DNA of 64,000 nucleotides from Penicillus capitatus (taxonomy: Eukaryota; Chlorophyta), in NCBI GenBank assembly GCA_965649825.1, contig OZ287698.1, forward strand, positions 496,001 through 560,000, read 5' to 3'. Shown in pieces: positions 44,281 through 56,831 of the stretch (within the stretch, counting starts at the first letter, position 1; the number at the start of each line of letters is the position of its first letter). The translations under genes were made by a program, and so were the position numbers. The notes under the pieces are model-generated. The model was not told the DNA's origin. It was given only the letters and a program-made list of their open reading frames with translations, and ran no database searches.

Positions 44281-45189
44281 GAAACTACACTCAGTTCATT
44301 CTTTCAGCAGTTAACATTGTTAAAGCATTCAGAACTGTTTGTCAATACATCGATAGCAGCAATCAGTTGAGAGAGAATCAGGGTGCCATCGACATTCCTT
44401 AAAACCTTTTCTTATTCTGCTTCTCACACCTCTTGACCACTTTATCAGATGTCGTCGCAGCTTCGCGATGTGACGTCCGTCAGTCCGTCGCCGAGCGCTT
44501 GGCGTCCTTTGTACGCTTTGCCCTTTTGTCGCTATCTGGCCGTAACCGTCACAGCGCGTCTTTGCGTTATACGCCGTCTCGGGCCCATGACGGAGCGACT
44601 CGCACCGACGCCCAGACCGACTAAACAAAGATCACGGACAGGAAAGTGTCACAATCAGACAGGCATAAAGGTCTTCTTAGCAACGCAGTTTACGTACAAG
44701 GTCGTCGAGTCTATTCGTGCCGTTACGATCGTATCGTCGCATGATTGACTCAGTGAAGTCAATGCGGCACTGTAACACTTTGTCGCATACGACATGGGAA
44801 CATTCTACGATGGGACACTTGAATTTCTACTAGCCAAAAAGGCCATCGTCGGTAATGGAATAGAAATGCAACCCTTCTGCGACAACCGACAGTACGAGAT
44901 CGATTACTGTAACCTGTGCAGTCAACAAATTTGCGATCTGACCGAAGACGAAAGCCAAGAAGTGTTCCTTATCCGCTGTAAGGGCAAGGAGGTCGGGAGT
45001 TTCGGCAGCTTCCGTCAACAATGACAAGCGGCACGTTTAACGTTAACATTTACCGAACGAACACACTCGTGTGTCATCGCCGTGGTTTGCATCCAACGCA
45101 ACATCGCTGTTCGTTTAGCGTTGCAGTACTCTCACGGATTGAATCCGTTGTGTGCGGACTTTATTCCTCACTCGGTTCGCTGCAGACCA
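44281..45189. other. Stretch upstream of NAE1 with two short ORFs of doubtful status
   Basis: ATG-started frames at 44449-44748 (99 residues, Arg-rich) and 44794-45024 (76 residues, acidic, with CNLCSQQICDLTEDE) are open but match nothing I know. The block gcagcttcgcgatgtgacgt at ~44458 echoes the GST promoters. The last 160 bases should contain the NAE1 promoter. Confidence 0.3.
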
Positions 45190-47159
45190 ATGTCGGACGT
45201 CGCGCGTTATGATCGACAGTTGCGCATCTGGGGTCCGCATGGACAGCGACGACTGGAGGATGCTCGGGTCTGTGTCCTGAATAGCGGGCCTTGTGGCAGC
45301 GAGGCGTTGAAGAATTTGGTATTGGGAGGCATCGGATCCTTTACATTGATCGATGACGCCACCGTCACAGATGAAGACTTCGGGAAGAATTACCTCATTG
45401 ATGCCGAAGGCTACGGAAAACCGTTGGCCCACGTCGTCTGTCGTCTGCTGGAGGAGCTCAATGAAAACGTGCACGGCACAGCGGTGACGGAATCGCCAGC
45501 CGAGATGATCTCCACACGTCCCGCCTTCTTCCAAGAGTTTTCTCTCGTCATTGCATCACAAGTGCGATAGATATCGAGACATCGATATGTATAACATGAT
45601 CTCCCTTACAGCTCAGTGCCGAAGCATCGAAGTCACTGATCGAGATGTGCGATGAACACGGCATTCCGTTGATCCTGTTGCAATCCTACGGCCTCCTGGG
45701 GTCCATGAAGGTGGAATCTTGGCGTCTAGATGCGCTCCGACGATGAAGTGCACGAGGATAGGTGCACGTGAAGGAAGCGTGTGTCATTGAGTCGAAGCCA
45801 GACGATGAGGTTCCGGATCTCAGGTGTGGTCACCGCCGTCGAAATGTCCTTCCACAGAATAAGAGTGATCGATGATAGACTTGATCGTCCATGGCCTTCA
45901 CTTGCCGCCTTTGTCAATACATTCGATTTCGACGCAATGGAAGACGTCGAGCACAGTCATGTTCCTTACGGTAGTCGCACACGTTCCAGAAGTCTTCATG
46001 TGCCGTTCTTTAGTGGTCATTCTGCTGAAAGCAGCTGAGAAATGGAGAGAGACGTCATCGGCGAAGATCCCGACGACAAACGAAGAGAAGAGAGCCTTCC
46101 GATCGACCATTCAGAATCTCAGACGGACAGAAAAGAAAGCCGACATCGAAGTCCGGAGTTCATCGTCGGCGCATTGCCGTACGAGGCCTGTTAACAGGAA
46201 GAGAACTTTGCCGAAGCTTCCAGATCGGCCTATCAGTTCTGGACACCCTATTCGATCGGTAAGGCGACCACATCCGATCCATCTCTCTTCACGTAGTCGA
46301 TGGTCGCAGCTCAAAGCGTAAAAGAGATCTTAGGAGACGCGTGTACCGATGTTCGTCGGGATTCGTCAAGTTTCTGGATCATCGCCGCCGCTCTGAAGAA
46401 ATTTCTCGATTCGACTGGCGTCCTGCCTCTGAGTGGTGCCATTCCTGACATGACGGCCACGACCGAGTGTGCCTCCCATCTCTCGCTTCTGTCTTATCGG
46501 CTTCTCTTTGAACAGGTCTTACTTGAATCTGCAAAACATTTACTCCGACAAAGCGGCTGAAGATATCGATCAAGTCATGCAGTTCGCGAAAGAGATTCTG
46601 GAAAGGCTCGAAATGCCGCTAGACCACATCCAGCGAGAGACCGTCGCTCTCATGTGCAAGAACGCACGGAATCTGCGCCTTGTACGCTCTCGTCCTTCGT
46701 CTATAGCAGAAGATCCAAAACAGCTCCTCTCTCACTTAAGGAATCAAGACACCTTTAGAAACGCTGGCTACACTTTGTTACTGGAGGCAGCCGATACCTT
46801 CCGTCGAACACATGCGCGTACTCCTGGCGATAGGGAAGGAGAGGAGTGGACAGAAGACGTTGTTCTCCTCATGAAAGCATGCCAAAGCATCACCGATCTC
46901 GGTTCGCTGGAACAGGAACTCCAATCCGAGCTGCAGTCCATGGCGCTCGAAGTTTGTCCTGCCTCTCCAGCAACGCACCATTCTCGTTGCGTGTGCTGCA
47001 TAGATCTGTCGATTCAGGGGAGGCGAATTACACAACATCTCAGCCGTCATGGGCGGCATTGCGTCCCAGGAGGCCATCAAACTTCTCACACAGCAGTTTG
47101 TCCCGTTCAAAGGAACTCTGCTTTACAATGCTATGGACTCCACCACGACGAGGTTTTAA
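45190..47159 (+). CDS. NAE1: NEDD8-activating enzyme E1 regulatory subunit (NAE1/AXR1/APP-BP1)
   Basis: Starts MSDVARYDRQLRIWGPHGQR, with the E1-like adenylation fold block CVLNSGPCGSEALKNLVLGG and FTLIDDATVTDEDFGKNYLI. Introns of 43-60 bases join VIESKPDDEVPDL, EDVEHSHVPYVVILLKAAEK, EENFAEASRSAYQFW, SFWIIAAALKKFLDS, GAIPDMTATTESYLNLQNIY and the end ISAVMGGIASQEAIKLLTQQ. Like the family it lacks the catalytic Cys, which is in the UBA3 partner. Together they charge NEDD8 for cullin activation. One intron (46260-46310) uses an acceptor inside gtcgcag that restores phase. The stop lies 14 bases from the convergent UNC50 stop. Confidence 0.9.
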
Positions 47160-47173
47160 TAATACTTTAATTC

Positions 47174-47923
47174 CTATCCAAAGTAGAGACTGATCGTAAA
47201 TTTTGCCGGATTAAATCGTGACAGGACAGCGAACGGCAAAGACAGTAATAGCAATCCGATCGGATAGAGAAACACTTCAGTGCGCTCCAGAAATGGCAGA
47301 GAGGCATATCCCAAGAAATTCAGGTAGTGATAGTAACTGAAAGCCAAGACATAGAGCGACGTTGCCAGCACAGAGGAAAAGAAGCTGCGTGTTAGCAAGA
47401 GGGGACTCATGATAAACTGAACCACGTGGAGCAGGAGAAAGAGAGGAAAGAATGCATTGCACTGCACATCGAAAGCATAGAGCCATTCAACGGATTGATC
47501 AGCCGTGTGTGGCGGCAAGGGCTGCTTCTTTAGCGTCCGATTGGCCAATAGCCAGCAGGCCGTAGACAAGATTCCACTGAGGAGAAAGAAATCGACGAAG
47601 AGGACGTAGAGGATGGTGTGGACAGAACTCCAGAATCCATGGCCGAAGGTCAGACAGTAGGCACTGGAAGAGACCAGCAGGAAGAGGGAGAGCAGTACGA
47701 CGTAGGCAGGGTCGTCCCGTGACCACTGGTTCTTGGTTTCTTTGTGATAGGAGGTGTGCAAGTAGGCTCTCTTGGGTGCCAGACACAGCTGCAGCATCAA
47801 CCAGAGGGCGAATTCGAAGTCCATTTGCCTCGGACGGATGAGTCGACCGAAGTACGTTCCCCAGCCATTGAGGAAATGGCCTCTGTGAAAAGAGGAGCGC
47901 CGTGAGTGACGTGTGGGAAGCAT
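47174..47923 (-). CDS. UNC50: UNC-50/Gmh1 family Golgi membrane protein
   Basis: An intron-free 249-residue membrane protein, the family length. Signatures: YFGRLIRPRQMDFEFALWLM and KNQWSRDDPAYVVLL in the N-terminal part, then five or so membrane spans (VEWLYAFDVQCNAFFPLFLL, YYHYLNFLGYASLPFLERTE). UNC50 is an inner-nuclear/Golgi protein needed for trafficking of certain receptors and ARF-GEF recruitment in yeast. ATG at 47923. It converges on NAE1 with almost no gap. Confidence 0.93.
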   Translation of the reverse strand: MLPTRHSRRSSFHRGHFLNGWGTYFGRLIRPRQMDFEFALWLMLQLCLAPKRAYLHTSYHKETKNQWSRDDPAYVVLLSLFLLVSSSAYCLTFGHGFWSSVHTILYVLFVDFFLLSGILSTACWLLANRTLKKQPLPPHTADQSVEWLYAFDVQCNAFFPLFLLLHVVQFIMSPLLLTRSFFSSVLATSLYVLAFSYYHYLNFLGYASLPFLERTEVFLYPIGLLLLSLPFAVLSRFNPAKFTISLYFG

Positions 47924-49508
47924 TGACGCGGACGACTGTGAGCTCAGCGTGGTACGAGAGGGAACGTCACATCAATGGACGTATGCAGAACACGTGTTGA
48001 TGTCTCACTTTTTCGGTTGACTAAGAATAGCGTCGATACAGCGGTAATTCGAGGAAGCGTACGTATCCCATATTCAGAGTCTCCTTTGACAAGGCAGTAA
48101 AACAAAGAACAATGCGCGAATGGATCTGTGCATCTGTTATCCACTACCACCGTTCTGTGATTAGGTGCCCACTGTGTCATCGTACTGCCGCCGCTTTGGA
48201 CTTGGGTCCGACCTTCTGACAGAGGTCGCTGTTTAGAAGTCACGAGCACTATGCACAATGCTAATGTCTTCCGGCCAAAGAACAAAGGACGTTGCATCTC
48301 CAAGCCTCCGATGACGTGTCTTGATGAAGCTCCCTCGTAACGCAACTCGGCGACTGCCAGCTAGTGCGACTCAGAAGGTGGACGATTGATCCCCTTACTG
48401 AGGAGGTCGAAGCTGAGATATCTGACAGCAACTTAATTCGCCTTGACCTCATCTCGTTCGCGCTGAGGAAATAAGGAAGAGACGAAAACAAGGTTTGTCT
48501 GCTCTTGTGGCGCCAAGTCTCTTCATCTCTGAATCCGTCTAAGATGCCAATGGCTAGCTTAGAATTCGCAGAGTTTCTGCTCTGTTTTAAGAGAGAACGT
48601 AAACGGCGCGAATGGATGACTTGAGGAGTGAAAATGCGATCAAAAGGTCTAGTCGTCTCCCATTTGGACTGAACGATCATCATCGATTAACGACGTCGAC
48701 ACGACACTCGGACACTCTTTCCAGACTGTTAAGTTCTGAGATATCGGGTTGCTATCTTTTTGATAGAAGTATCTCCGCCCTACTCAGCAGAAACCTTACG
48801 AAGACATTTCAGATAAGAGGACATCAGAAACATGAAGTCCAGACTCTGATCTATCCTTTCTGACTGTATGGCGTACTTTAAAGTGGCTCTCGTTTAACAT
48901 CGGATGTCATCTGGCGATATGTGATGTATTTCTCTTTCACATGAAAGCTAGCTTTGTTGAACTGATCGCCTGATAGAGGGAGTAGACACCCTTCGACACG
49001 ATTTCTGTTAGAAGATGGAGTCGGGACGAATCTTACGTTGATGAGTTTCTGATGTACTTGCTCTTCGAAAAAACACACACGGATACACGCAGCACACGTC
49101 TCTCTACACAAAGAATAGAAGAAGCGACGCCACAACGCATGACGGTCGCGAACAGCCACAGTTAAGGATGGAGTTGGCATCGTTCTGTGGAGTTACGATG
49201 CAGGGGTCGTCTGACGACTGTCGCCGAATGCTGGTCGAAGAGCCTAACTTTGCTGCTTGTTTCTTTAGGGGGCAGGCAGCTGACCGACGTCAGCATGGAA
49301 GAAGCTGATGTCGTGCTTCGAAACGTCTGCCTGTTTGTTGAGTACCTAGTCGCCACGTGTCCTTATTAGTATTAAAATCGATGCCATGCGTGCATTAGTG
49401 CGTTGGGTTTCTTTCTCGCCTTCGTTCGTTAACGAACTACGCGCAAACGTCATCGGCCTTCTGTGTCACTGAACTCGACAGCAAACGAGGATTTCCGCAG
49501 GGCGAAGA
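47924..49508. other. 1.6 kb stretch without recognisable gene
   Basis: Lies between the divergent starts of UNC50 and the propeller-TRP gene, so it carries both promoters. Frames on the minus strand (47944-48683) are open but match nothing. No repeat or RNA gene seen. Confidence 0.4.
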
Positions 49509-52500
49509 ATGGGAAGTAACGACGAATCCCGACAACCACTACTGGAGGACGACGGCGATGCGGATGAACACTCCCCGGTTCGCATAACATCTGCTAACTC
49601 CACGACAACGACGGCACGCAGACGTAAGTTAAAACAATAAGACTGCCGGAATTGAAGGTTTTCGGTGCCGTTCTTGCTCTGACGTCCAGTTCGTCCATCC
49701 GCCTTTCTAATTCTCTGCTAAACGAATCGTACGAATATCTTGTTTTGCGACGGCACGAGATTTCCTTCGATGACCTCTTCTGTGCTGCGACGTGGCAGAC
49801 GGAGTCTCTAGCATTCGTTATGTCTTTATAGGCGCTCCACGCTTTTCTCTTATCGATTTCAAGCCTCTCAATGGAATTCCCTTTCGATCTCTTGAACCAT
49901 CGAAAAACGGCATACTCTTCACCTGTCGTGCATTTTCGGCAGACGGGACGTGTTTAGCCACAGGAGATATGGGTGGCTGTATCAGGTACCCGTCCCTGCT
50001 GTAGTCACTCACAATTGTGTTTAATGACCAGACTGTATGTAGGCTGTGGAGAACTACAGACTATAAGCTTGTCGCCGAAAAGAGTAAGGCGTTCGACCAC
50101 GCCATCGATTGCTTACGCTTCATACAAAATGAAAACGATAGACTCATTGCCGTCGACACAAGAGGATACTACCGATGCCTGAACCTGCCGTGGTCTGATG
50201 ATGAGAACCAGCTGGACGCCACATCCGTAGCAGAACTTAGCTGCAGTAGCTTCTCGTTGGTAGATGGTGAAAGATTTCTTAACGACATACCCAAACCGCT
50301 TCCTTACAGCGACACTTGCAAACATCAGTTCTCAAGAAATGGACGGATCCTGCTGCGCATCAAATCTACAGGTACATACTTTGAACCCGAATACGAAATA
50401 CGTACCATTGAAGTCATTAAGCTGGGAGGCAGTATACCGCAAGTCATCCATCTCGATGAAGATCGGAAGTATCAAAAAGGCTTCCCCTTGCTTTCTAAGA
50501 ATGGTGAGGGTGTCCTGGTGTGCTCCATGCTGAATACAGAGGTACCCAAAATAGCCGCTGGTATGTGTGTAGACATTTTGCTTAGGTATGGCCAAAGTTG
50601 GATTTCGAAGCTGGGTCAGGTCATCAACACTCGATGACTCTGGATGGCACTCGTGCCGTCTGGGGATTGCAGGGTCAATATTTGCTTTTGTGGAAGACGA
50701 CTGATAATATAGAATCATCGACGAAACAATCGACGATCTTCGTGTACAAAACGGAAGATCTGCGTCGTCATCACAGTAGCGGTCAATTGAAGCCGTTTTG
50801 GGATAGGAAGTTTCCAGCGGGGCAATCTCGCTACGAAGCGCAAATGTTGAAACCCCTCTCAGCGTCAGACAAAAGCGTCGAAGTACTCATTGCAGAAATG
50901 GATGTGCACGGAAACCGAAGAGTGTTGATCTGGGATATCTTGACAGACACCGCCAGAAACCAGATAATGATTCCGGCGGAAAAAGAGACAAGAGTGTTTA
51001 AAACGCATCCAGCGTTTGGAGGAAGACAGGACGATGAAAGTGTAAATGATCCGCAATCAGAACAAGATGATGAGTTCCACAAGCTCTGCATCATCGAGTC
51101 AGTTCATCCAAAATTCTGCATCTCCAAGAACAGACAGTGGATTGGTACAATCTCTCGAAGGTTTCAGTCGTGTTCCATTGTCTCCGTCAAATCTGGAGCC
51201 ACAGTGTGGAGTTCTGGCTTTGCACAACGCTTACAAGTGGGTCCGATCGACATGCCTATTAAAGCGATATTTGACCCAAGTGGGGATTATTTTTTGGTCA
51301 TGGGCGAATGCGCTATCATGGTATGCGCTCCAGAGTTTCTCCACGAAAAGCCGCATGCCGAGGAATGTGATCAGACATTCCTCAGAGCATATACTTGTCT
51401 GCCTAGTCAGTCTCTCGCAAGTGCCTTGGAGGTCAGAGAATACAACAGTGGGGTTTCGAGCTGGATTGATGACGTCACCCGCACCATTAGCCATAACAAT
51501 TATATATCCGATGCCACTCAGTCTGCTGACGGAAAGAGACTAGCCTTCATTGTTTCCAACAGAGAGACGTCTTCCCAGCCAATCGGATCGGCAAAAATCG
51601 TCTGCTTTGAAAAAGGGGAAGGCAGAGCGTTTCCGGATCTAGCATTCAAAGACGCTGGAACAGAGGCAGCTTCAGAATCATTCATCCCTAATCGATTGTT
51701 CTTCTACGACAACGACAACGGACCAAATCAAGGGCTTGTTGCTTTTTCTGTGATTGACAAGCCGACAGCGACGTTCATCGACATTCGAACAAGGAAAATG
51801 CGAGAAAATGATCTGGAGAACATCGACAGATGCCTTCGGATATCTCAGACAGCAGATCGGAAGAAGGTGACGATCCTCGACATCAGGAAAGTGATCATCC
51901 TTGACTTAAGAAGCGAGACAACGTCCGAGATGGAATACAAGGTTAACTTTAGGAACATCCTGGAAATGGTGACCGCCAAATCGAAGCGGAAGCGCAGGAC
52001 AAGACTCGATCGCAGAGAAGAAAACACTCAGAGGCGAGTCTCTGATGATGGTTGCTGCGTCCTGCTCTCGTGGGACGAAGGAAGGAAAGAGAGTATCGTC
52101 GTGCATCCATCCAGTGGACAGCAAGAAGTGGAAGACCTTCTGAAGCAACCAAACAGACAACTGTCGGACCATTGCACACTGTCAAGCGACGGCAAAGCAA
52201 CCTGCTTCATTGACATGTGCGAGATTCCCAGCGACAGGATAACGGTTGGAATCTTCAACGAATCTGGTAACGCTATCATGTGAAGTCCGATTTACAGTTG
52301 TGTCTGTAGATCGGAAAGCCTTTCATCGCATTCACCTTCCATTCGGTTCTCTTAAACCGCTAGATGGCAGTTTCTTCGACGCGTCTGATAGGACGGGCAG
52401 CATAGGAGACTCTTTAGACAACATCAGAAAGTCGATCTCTCGTACTTCCTTCTCTTCTTTCTTCCCTCGTGACACCGCCATCCAGGTGCTCTGGGATGTC

Positions 52501-55408
52501 GAAGGACGATGGCTTTCTACCGTAAACCGACGAATAAAAGCCAAGACCCCGAAGCCTTGGCCGATGAGCTTTCGGATGTGTTTTGTGGAGCATCTGATGA
52601 CAGTTCAGAGATTTTCTTGGACGGCGGGCACTTGCACCACCGCTTCCCCTACGAACAAGGCATGCGTCGAATCCGTCGCTTTACATTTAGCGACACAGAA
52701 GGTAGTACGATGGGATACAGGAGGCTTGATGCCAGAGATCGCGACGACATCAACGACTGCTTTCAGAAGTAGGTGCATTCATGTATCTACAGCCGCCCAA
52801 ATAGAATGCCATTCTGCAGATTAGCGAAGAGAAACGGTCCTTCCTTTGTCAACACGCCCTACGGATCCGGACAGTCGTTCTTCCGTGAAGCATTTAGGAA
52901 TGGAGACAAAGAAGTAGTAAAGTGCTGTGTCGACCATGCCGTAAAGACTGGTGTTCTGCTGGATGTGGGAGACGTTCCTTGCTTCGACGATGTGAAAGAG
53001 GAAGCAATTGAGCCTGCCTGTCGCAATATCGTTGTAAGAAGCACTCACACACTTTCTGTTTCGAAATGGACAAACTGTTTCATTCGCCAGGAAAAGCTCA
53101 AAGACCTTTGGCATCACTGGTGGAGCATCACAGACACGGAGAATGATCGACCTTGCAGAGAAGGGTCATCTGATATCCTGAGCGTGGCCTTGGATGAGAA
53201 ATCAAAGGAGCGCGTCAAAGAGGCTGTCGAGTTGATATGTTCTCCGATCACACCGTTTAGAAGCGCAGCATGGCTGATGAAGAGATATTACAAGCAGTTG
53301 TGGAAGGAATACCCAGAGGTTATCATGCACGTTCTTTACCATGACTCCGTCTTCTCCGAAACCTGTCAACCCAGAGTCTACGACAAGTGTTTGAACTTGG
53401 CATCATGGAAAGACAAAGCGTTGCATCAGGGCACATCGGACACGGTTTCAAACTGGGAGTTTATCGACTTGCCTGATCGTCTGGACAAACGAAACGGATT
53501 AAAAGATCAGAAAATTGTCGAAGTCGGAGAAAACGAAGAGGACGTGGCAACCGTGCTGGCCTCGCTCAAATTCCTTCGCATCGAGGATGCAACGCGGATT
53601 GGAATGAATGGAATCATTCGTCCATTGCTCATGCGTAATGCCCCAGTAGACATTTTCCGCAGCAAAGCAGTCAAAGCCGTTACCCAGTACAAATGGTTAA
53701 CGTACTGGAGAAAAGGTTTTCGTTGGTACGTCGCCCCTTATGCACTGTTTATGGCTGTGTTCACTACATATGCCATTTTCGTTGCCAGATCCTCTGCCGT
53801 TTGCAAAGGAAAGTATTCAGACATTATTGTGAAACATTGCTGTCTCATTCTTATGATTCTCTTCGGTCTGAAAATGTTGTACGAAGAAGTTTCTCAACTT
53901 TGTACATATATGGAAGACGGACGAGCACATCTTGGTAGCCGAATGAGAGGAGTGGCTTACTTCTTCAGATCGAAGTGGAATTGGCTGGATCTTGCCTCTT
54001 GCACGTTTCTGCTATTGTTCATTCCAACCCTTCACCTATCGGCTTGCCTTACATCAGGTTCGATGCCCATGTCATCAGACAACACTCGGAAAAACGATGG
54101 GACTTTGTTAGGCGAAGCGGAAGACTCTGGTGATGTATTGGATAAAGCACTTTCAGCGACTCTGGCCGTGGAAGCCATAATAGCATCCATCAAGGTCGTC
54201 CTATGTGAATCAGATTCTTAATTGATGTCAATCATTCGTCGTAGGGTTGGTACTTTGCACAACCATTCCGTATCTTTGGTGCCCTGGTGCTGATGGTCTT
54301 GAACGTTATCGTCGACTGCTTCGCCTTTTTGGTGTTGTCTTCTGCAGTTGTCTTCGGATTCGGACTGGCACTGCACATCCTCCATCGACATGCAACTGAA
54401 GAGGCTGAACCTGATCACAACGACGATGATGAAAAACAAGGAGATTTCACTGGCGATTATGGATCCTTACACAAAAGCCTACTGACCCTCTTCTACGCTC
54501 TTTTTGGGTCATTTGATGCCGATGTGAGTCTCCTAGGGCAATCGTCATTGGTAAGCATTTTGTGTGCAGTTCCCAGGTATGGACGGTGGCATGACTGCAC
54601 TTTTTACTCTCTTCTTCGCCTTTTACATGATCGGTGCAGTCATACTGCTGTTGAATCTTCTCATCGCTATCATGGGAGACACTTTCGACAAGATAAAGAG
54701 TTCCGAGGAGTCCCAGAAGTTGATGGCGAGGGCTAAATTCATAGACGCTTACGAGGCATCGCTGCGAAGCGACAGCAAGAAGGATTTTGAGTGAGATGTT
54801 GCAGAACTCCAGAACATGTGACGCACATCTTCTTCATTGGCTGTAGGAAAGAAACAGGAAAGTACTTGCACATCTTGGAGTATGCAGACGGTAGTGCCGT
54901 TCGTAAGATGTTTTCTTCGTGGACAGGAAAGCTCCGCATGCTGGAAGAACGATTCGAGTACGTCGCCTGAAGGGGACGTTCTTTACATAAGAAACATCTA
55001 TGTTTATGATTAACCAACATTGTACCCTTTAGGTCCTGTATCATGAAAGTCGGAGATAATCTGAAGGCTGACTTGGAAAAGCATGATGAGAATCTGAAGA
55101 GGAAATTAAAAAAGCAAGATGAGAAGCTGAAGGAAGAAATTAGAAACGAAAACGAGAAATTGAGAGCGGAATTGAAAGAACAGAATGAGAAACTGTATCG
55201 TCTGATGCAAAGAATGGCTGAGAAGGTTGAAACAGAAAGCACGACGACGAAGGGGCAAACGCCGACAGCAGAGGGTGGCGACAAGCCGGACGATGCCAAT
55301 ATCTCAGCAATGGAAACAGATGGTGGTAAACAAGAAGATACAGCAGGTCGGAAGGAAGATAGCCCGGGATCAGGAAGTGCGAGTGGTGAAGGATCGTCAA
55401 ACCCATAA
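49509..55408 (+). CDS. Beta-propeller (WD40-like) TRP-type cation channel
   Basis: A 1740-residue channel from eleven exons, frame closed (exons end at 49623, 49985, 50541, 52266, 52521, 52768, 54194, 54523, 54790, 54957, 55408). Residues 1-950 look like WD40-type propeller blades (LATGDMGGCIRLWRTTDYKL, MTLDGTRAVWGLQGQYLLLW, ISDATQSADGKRLAFIV). A charged linker leads to six membrane spans (~1250-1590): FRWYVAPYALFMAVFTTYAI, a pore loop LLTLFYALFGSFDAD and S6 AVILLLNLLIAIMGDTFDKI, the TRP-family pattern. The C-terminus is a coiled coil (DLEKHDENLKRKLKKQDEKL) plus an acidic Gly/Ser tail. Probably a calcium-permeable channel with a large cytosolic sensor. The last 150 bases lie in the inverted repeat shared with a paralog. 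Confidence 0.82.
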
Positions 55409-56831
55409 CACAACCGGAATGAAACAGGAGTGGGTGGGCGTGCAAGGAAGATAGGAGGCCCCGACTGGGCTGCAGAAGAAGGATTAACGATTGAGTGGCT
55501 TTTACATCTCCCTTTGAACATAGTATATCGGGAGAGCAGAAGAAGGATTGACAAGGTTCAGTGATACTGGGATTGCGAACACTTAAGGGAGATCATGGAG
55601 GGGGAGCACAAGAAAGAGTAAACAAACTTTCTGACAGTTTCAAGAAGCATTCGGCGCGGCGAGGATCAAGTGGATCAATGATTCTGAACAATAAGGTCCT
55701 TCCCAACCAGAATGCTTGAACAGTTTGACGCGGAATTCTGTTGATTTTTTCTCCTTTGCCCGTAAGGTGTCATGCTTGATGCAGACGACCTAATTAGAAA
55801 CAAACGACCGGAATGTGAGGGGGCGAGGCATCGATTTTGCATACCGATTTTTTCAGCGGGTTGATTGTTAAGAGAGGAGACTTTCTTTCTTTGTACCATG
55901 CATCTCTGAAGAACAGGGATCAAACACTTTGGTGTGAAACCTGAAGACGTGACGATTACGGACTACCGCTAAAGAACACATATTGTCTTGCAGATGAGGA
56001 AGAAAGACAATGAGCAAGACTCACTGGGTTAGCGGTGTAATTAATAGAAAACGATCAATATTTCAATCAGTGTTCCTCTATTTCCTTGCAGTTTTGATAA
56101 GCCAAACCTAGCAATCATGAAACAAGCATCTCGATTAAGCAGGAACCGCGTTATGTTAGACTCTGCCTGAAGGATGTTATTTGAATGGTCGATTCTGATC
56201 GAGGCCCCGATCGCGTGCGGCGCAGATGAAAGATTGATCACAGCTCTCCGACCTCGAAGAGATCGGAGTGCACGTGGAAGCACTGATTGCTCGTTCTCAC
56301 TCAGCCTGGTGCGAATCTCGAACACTATCCGATGCGTGGAATCGGCAACAGAATCTGGAACGTGTTGAGCACATCATGAGATGGTCTTCTGTCGATCTCT
56401 TCGCCGCGTGCGTGTTCCACAAGCGAGAGGTCAGCAGCTCTTAGACCAGCTCCCGATGGAGATCTTGCGGCCATGGCTCTCCTCTGACGCCTCCAACATG
56501 CAACCAAAGCACTTCGAGATTCGAGCTTGACGGTGTATAAATTCACATTCATTTCAGAATGTGTTCAATTTGCCTTGAATCGTCTGACAGACGCGCGGAG
56601 ACTCGCTCAGGCGTCTTGACCGCGTCACAGTTGCGATTTGCTTTTCAAGTGTCGCGGCGACGCGAATGGCGTAGGATCTGCGTCATCGAGATTCCTACAC
56701 GCCGCTCACGGTCTCTGTTCTCTTCAGACGGCTGTCCTACTTTTGTCCTCCATGCTGATTGTGTGATGTGACGTAACCGCTTGACAACCTTCACCTCGGA
56801 AACGGGCGCATAGAGTTCGATGACGCTATTG
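55259..56831. repeat. Left arm of a large inverted repeat
   Basis: Near-identical to the reverse complement of 61332-62846, with scattered substitutions and one ~60-base indel in this arm (about 55485-55545) bounded by direct repeats gcagaagaaggatt. The arm starts inside the coding end of the propeller-TRP gene and continues ~1.4 kb downstream. Short ORFs in it (56041-56325 minus, 56559-56771 plus) recur in the other arm only because of the duplication. Confidence 0.93.

Noticed and set aside
56041-56771. ORFs repeated almost identically in both inverted arms, suggesting a conserved gene
   Set aside because: The identity is explained by the arm duplication as a whole, including non-coding bases. 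No family resemblance or splice continuation.
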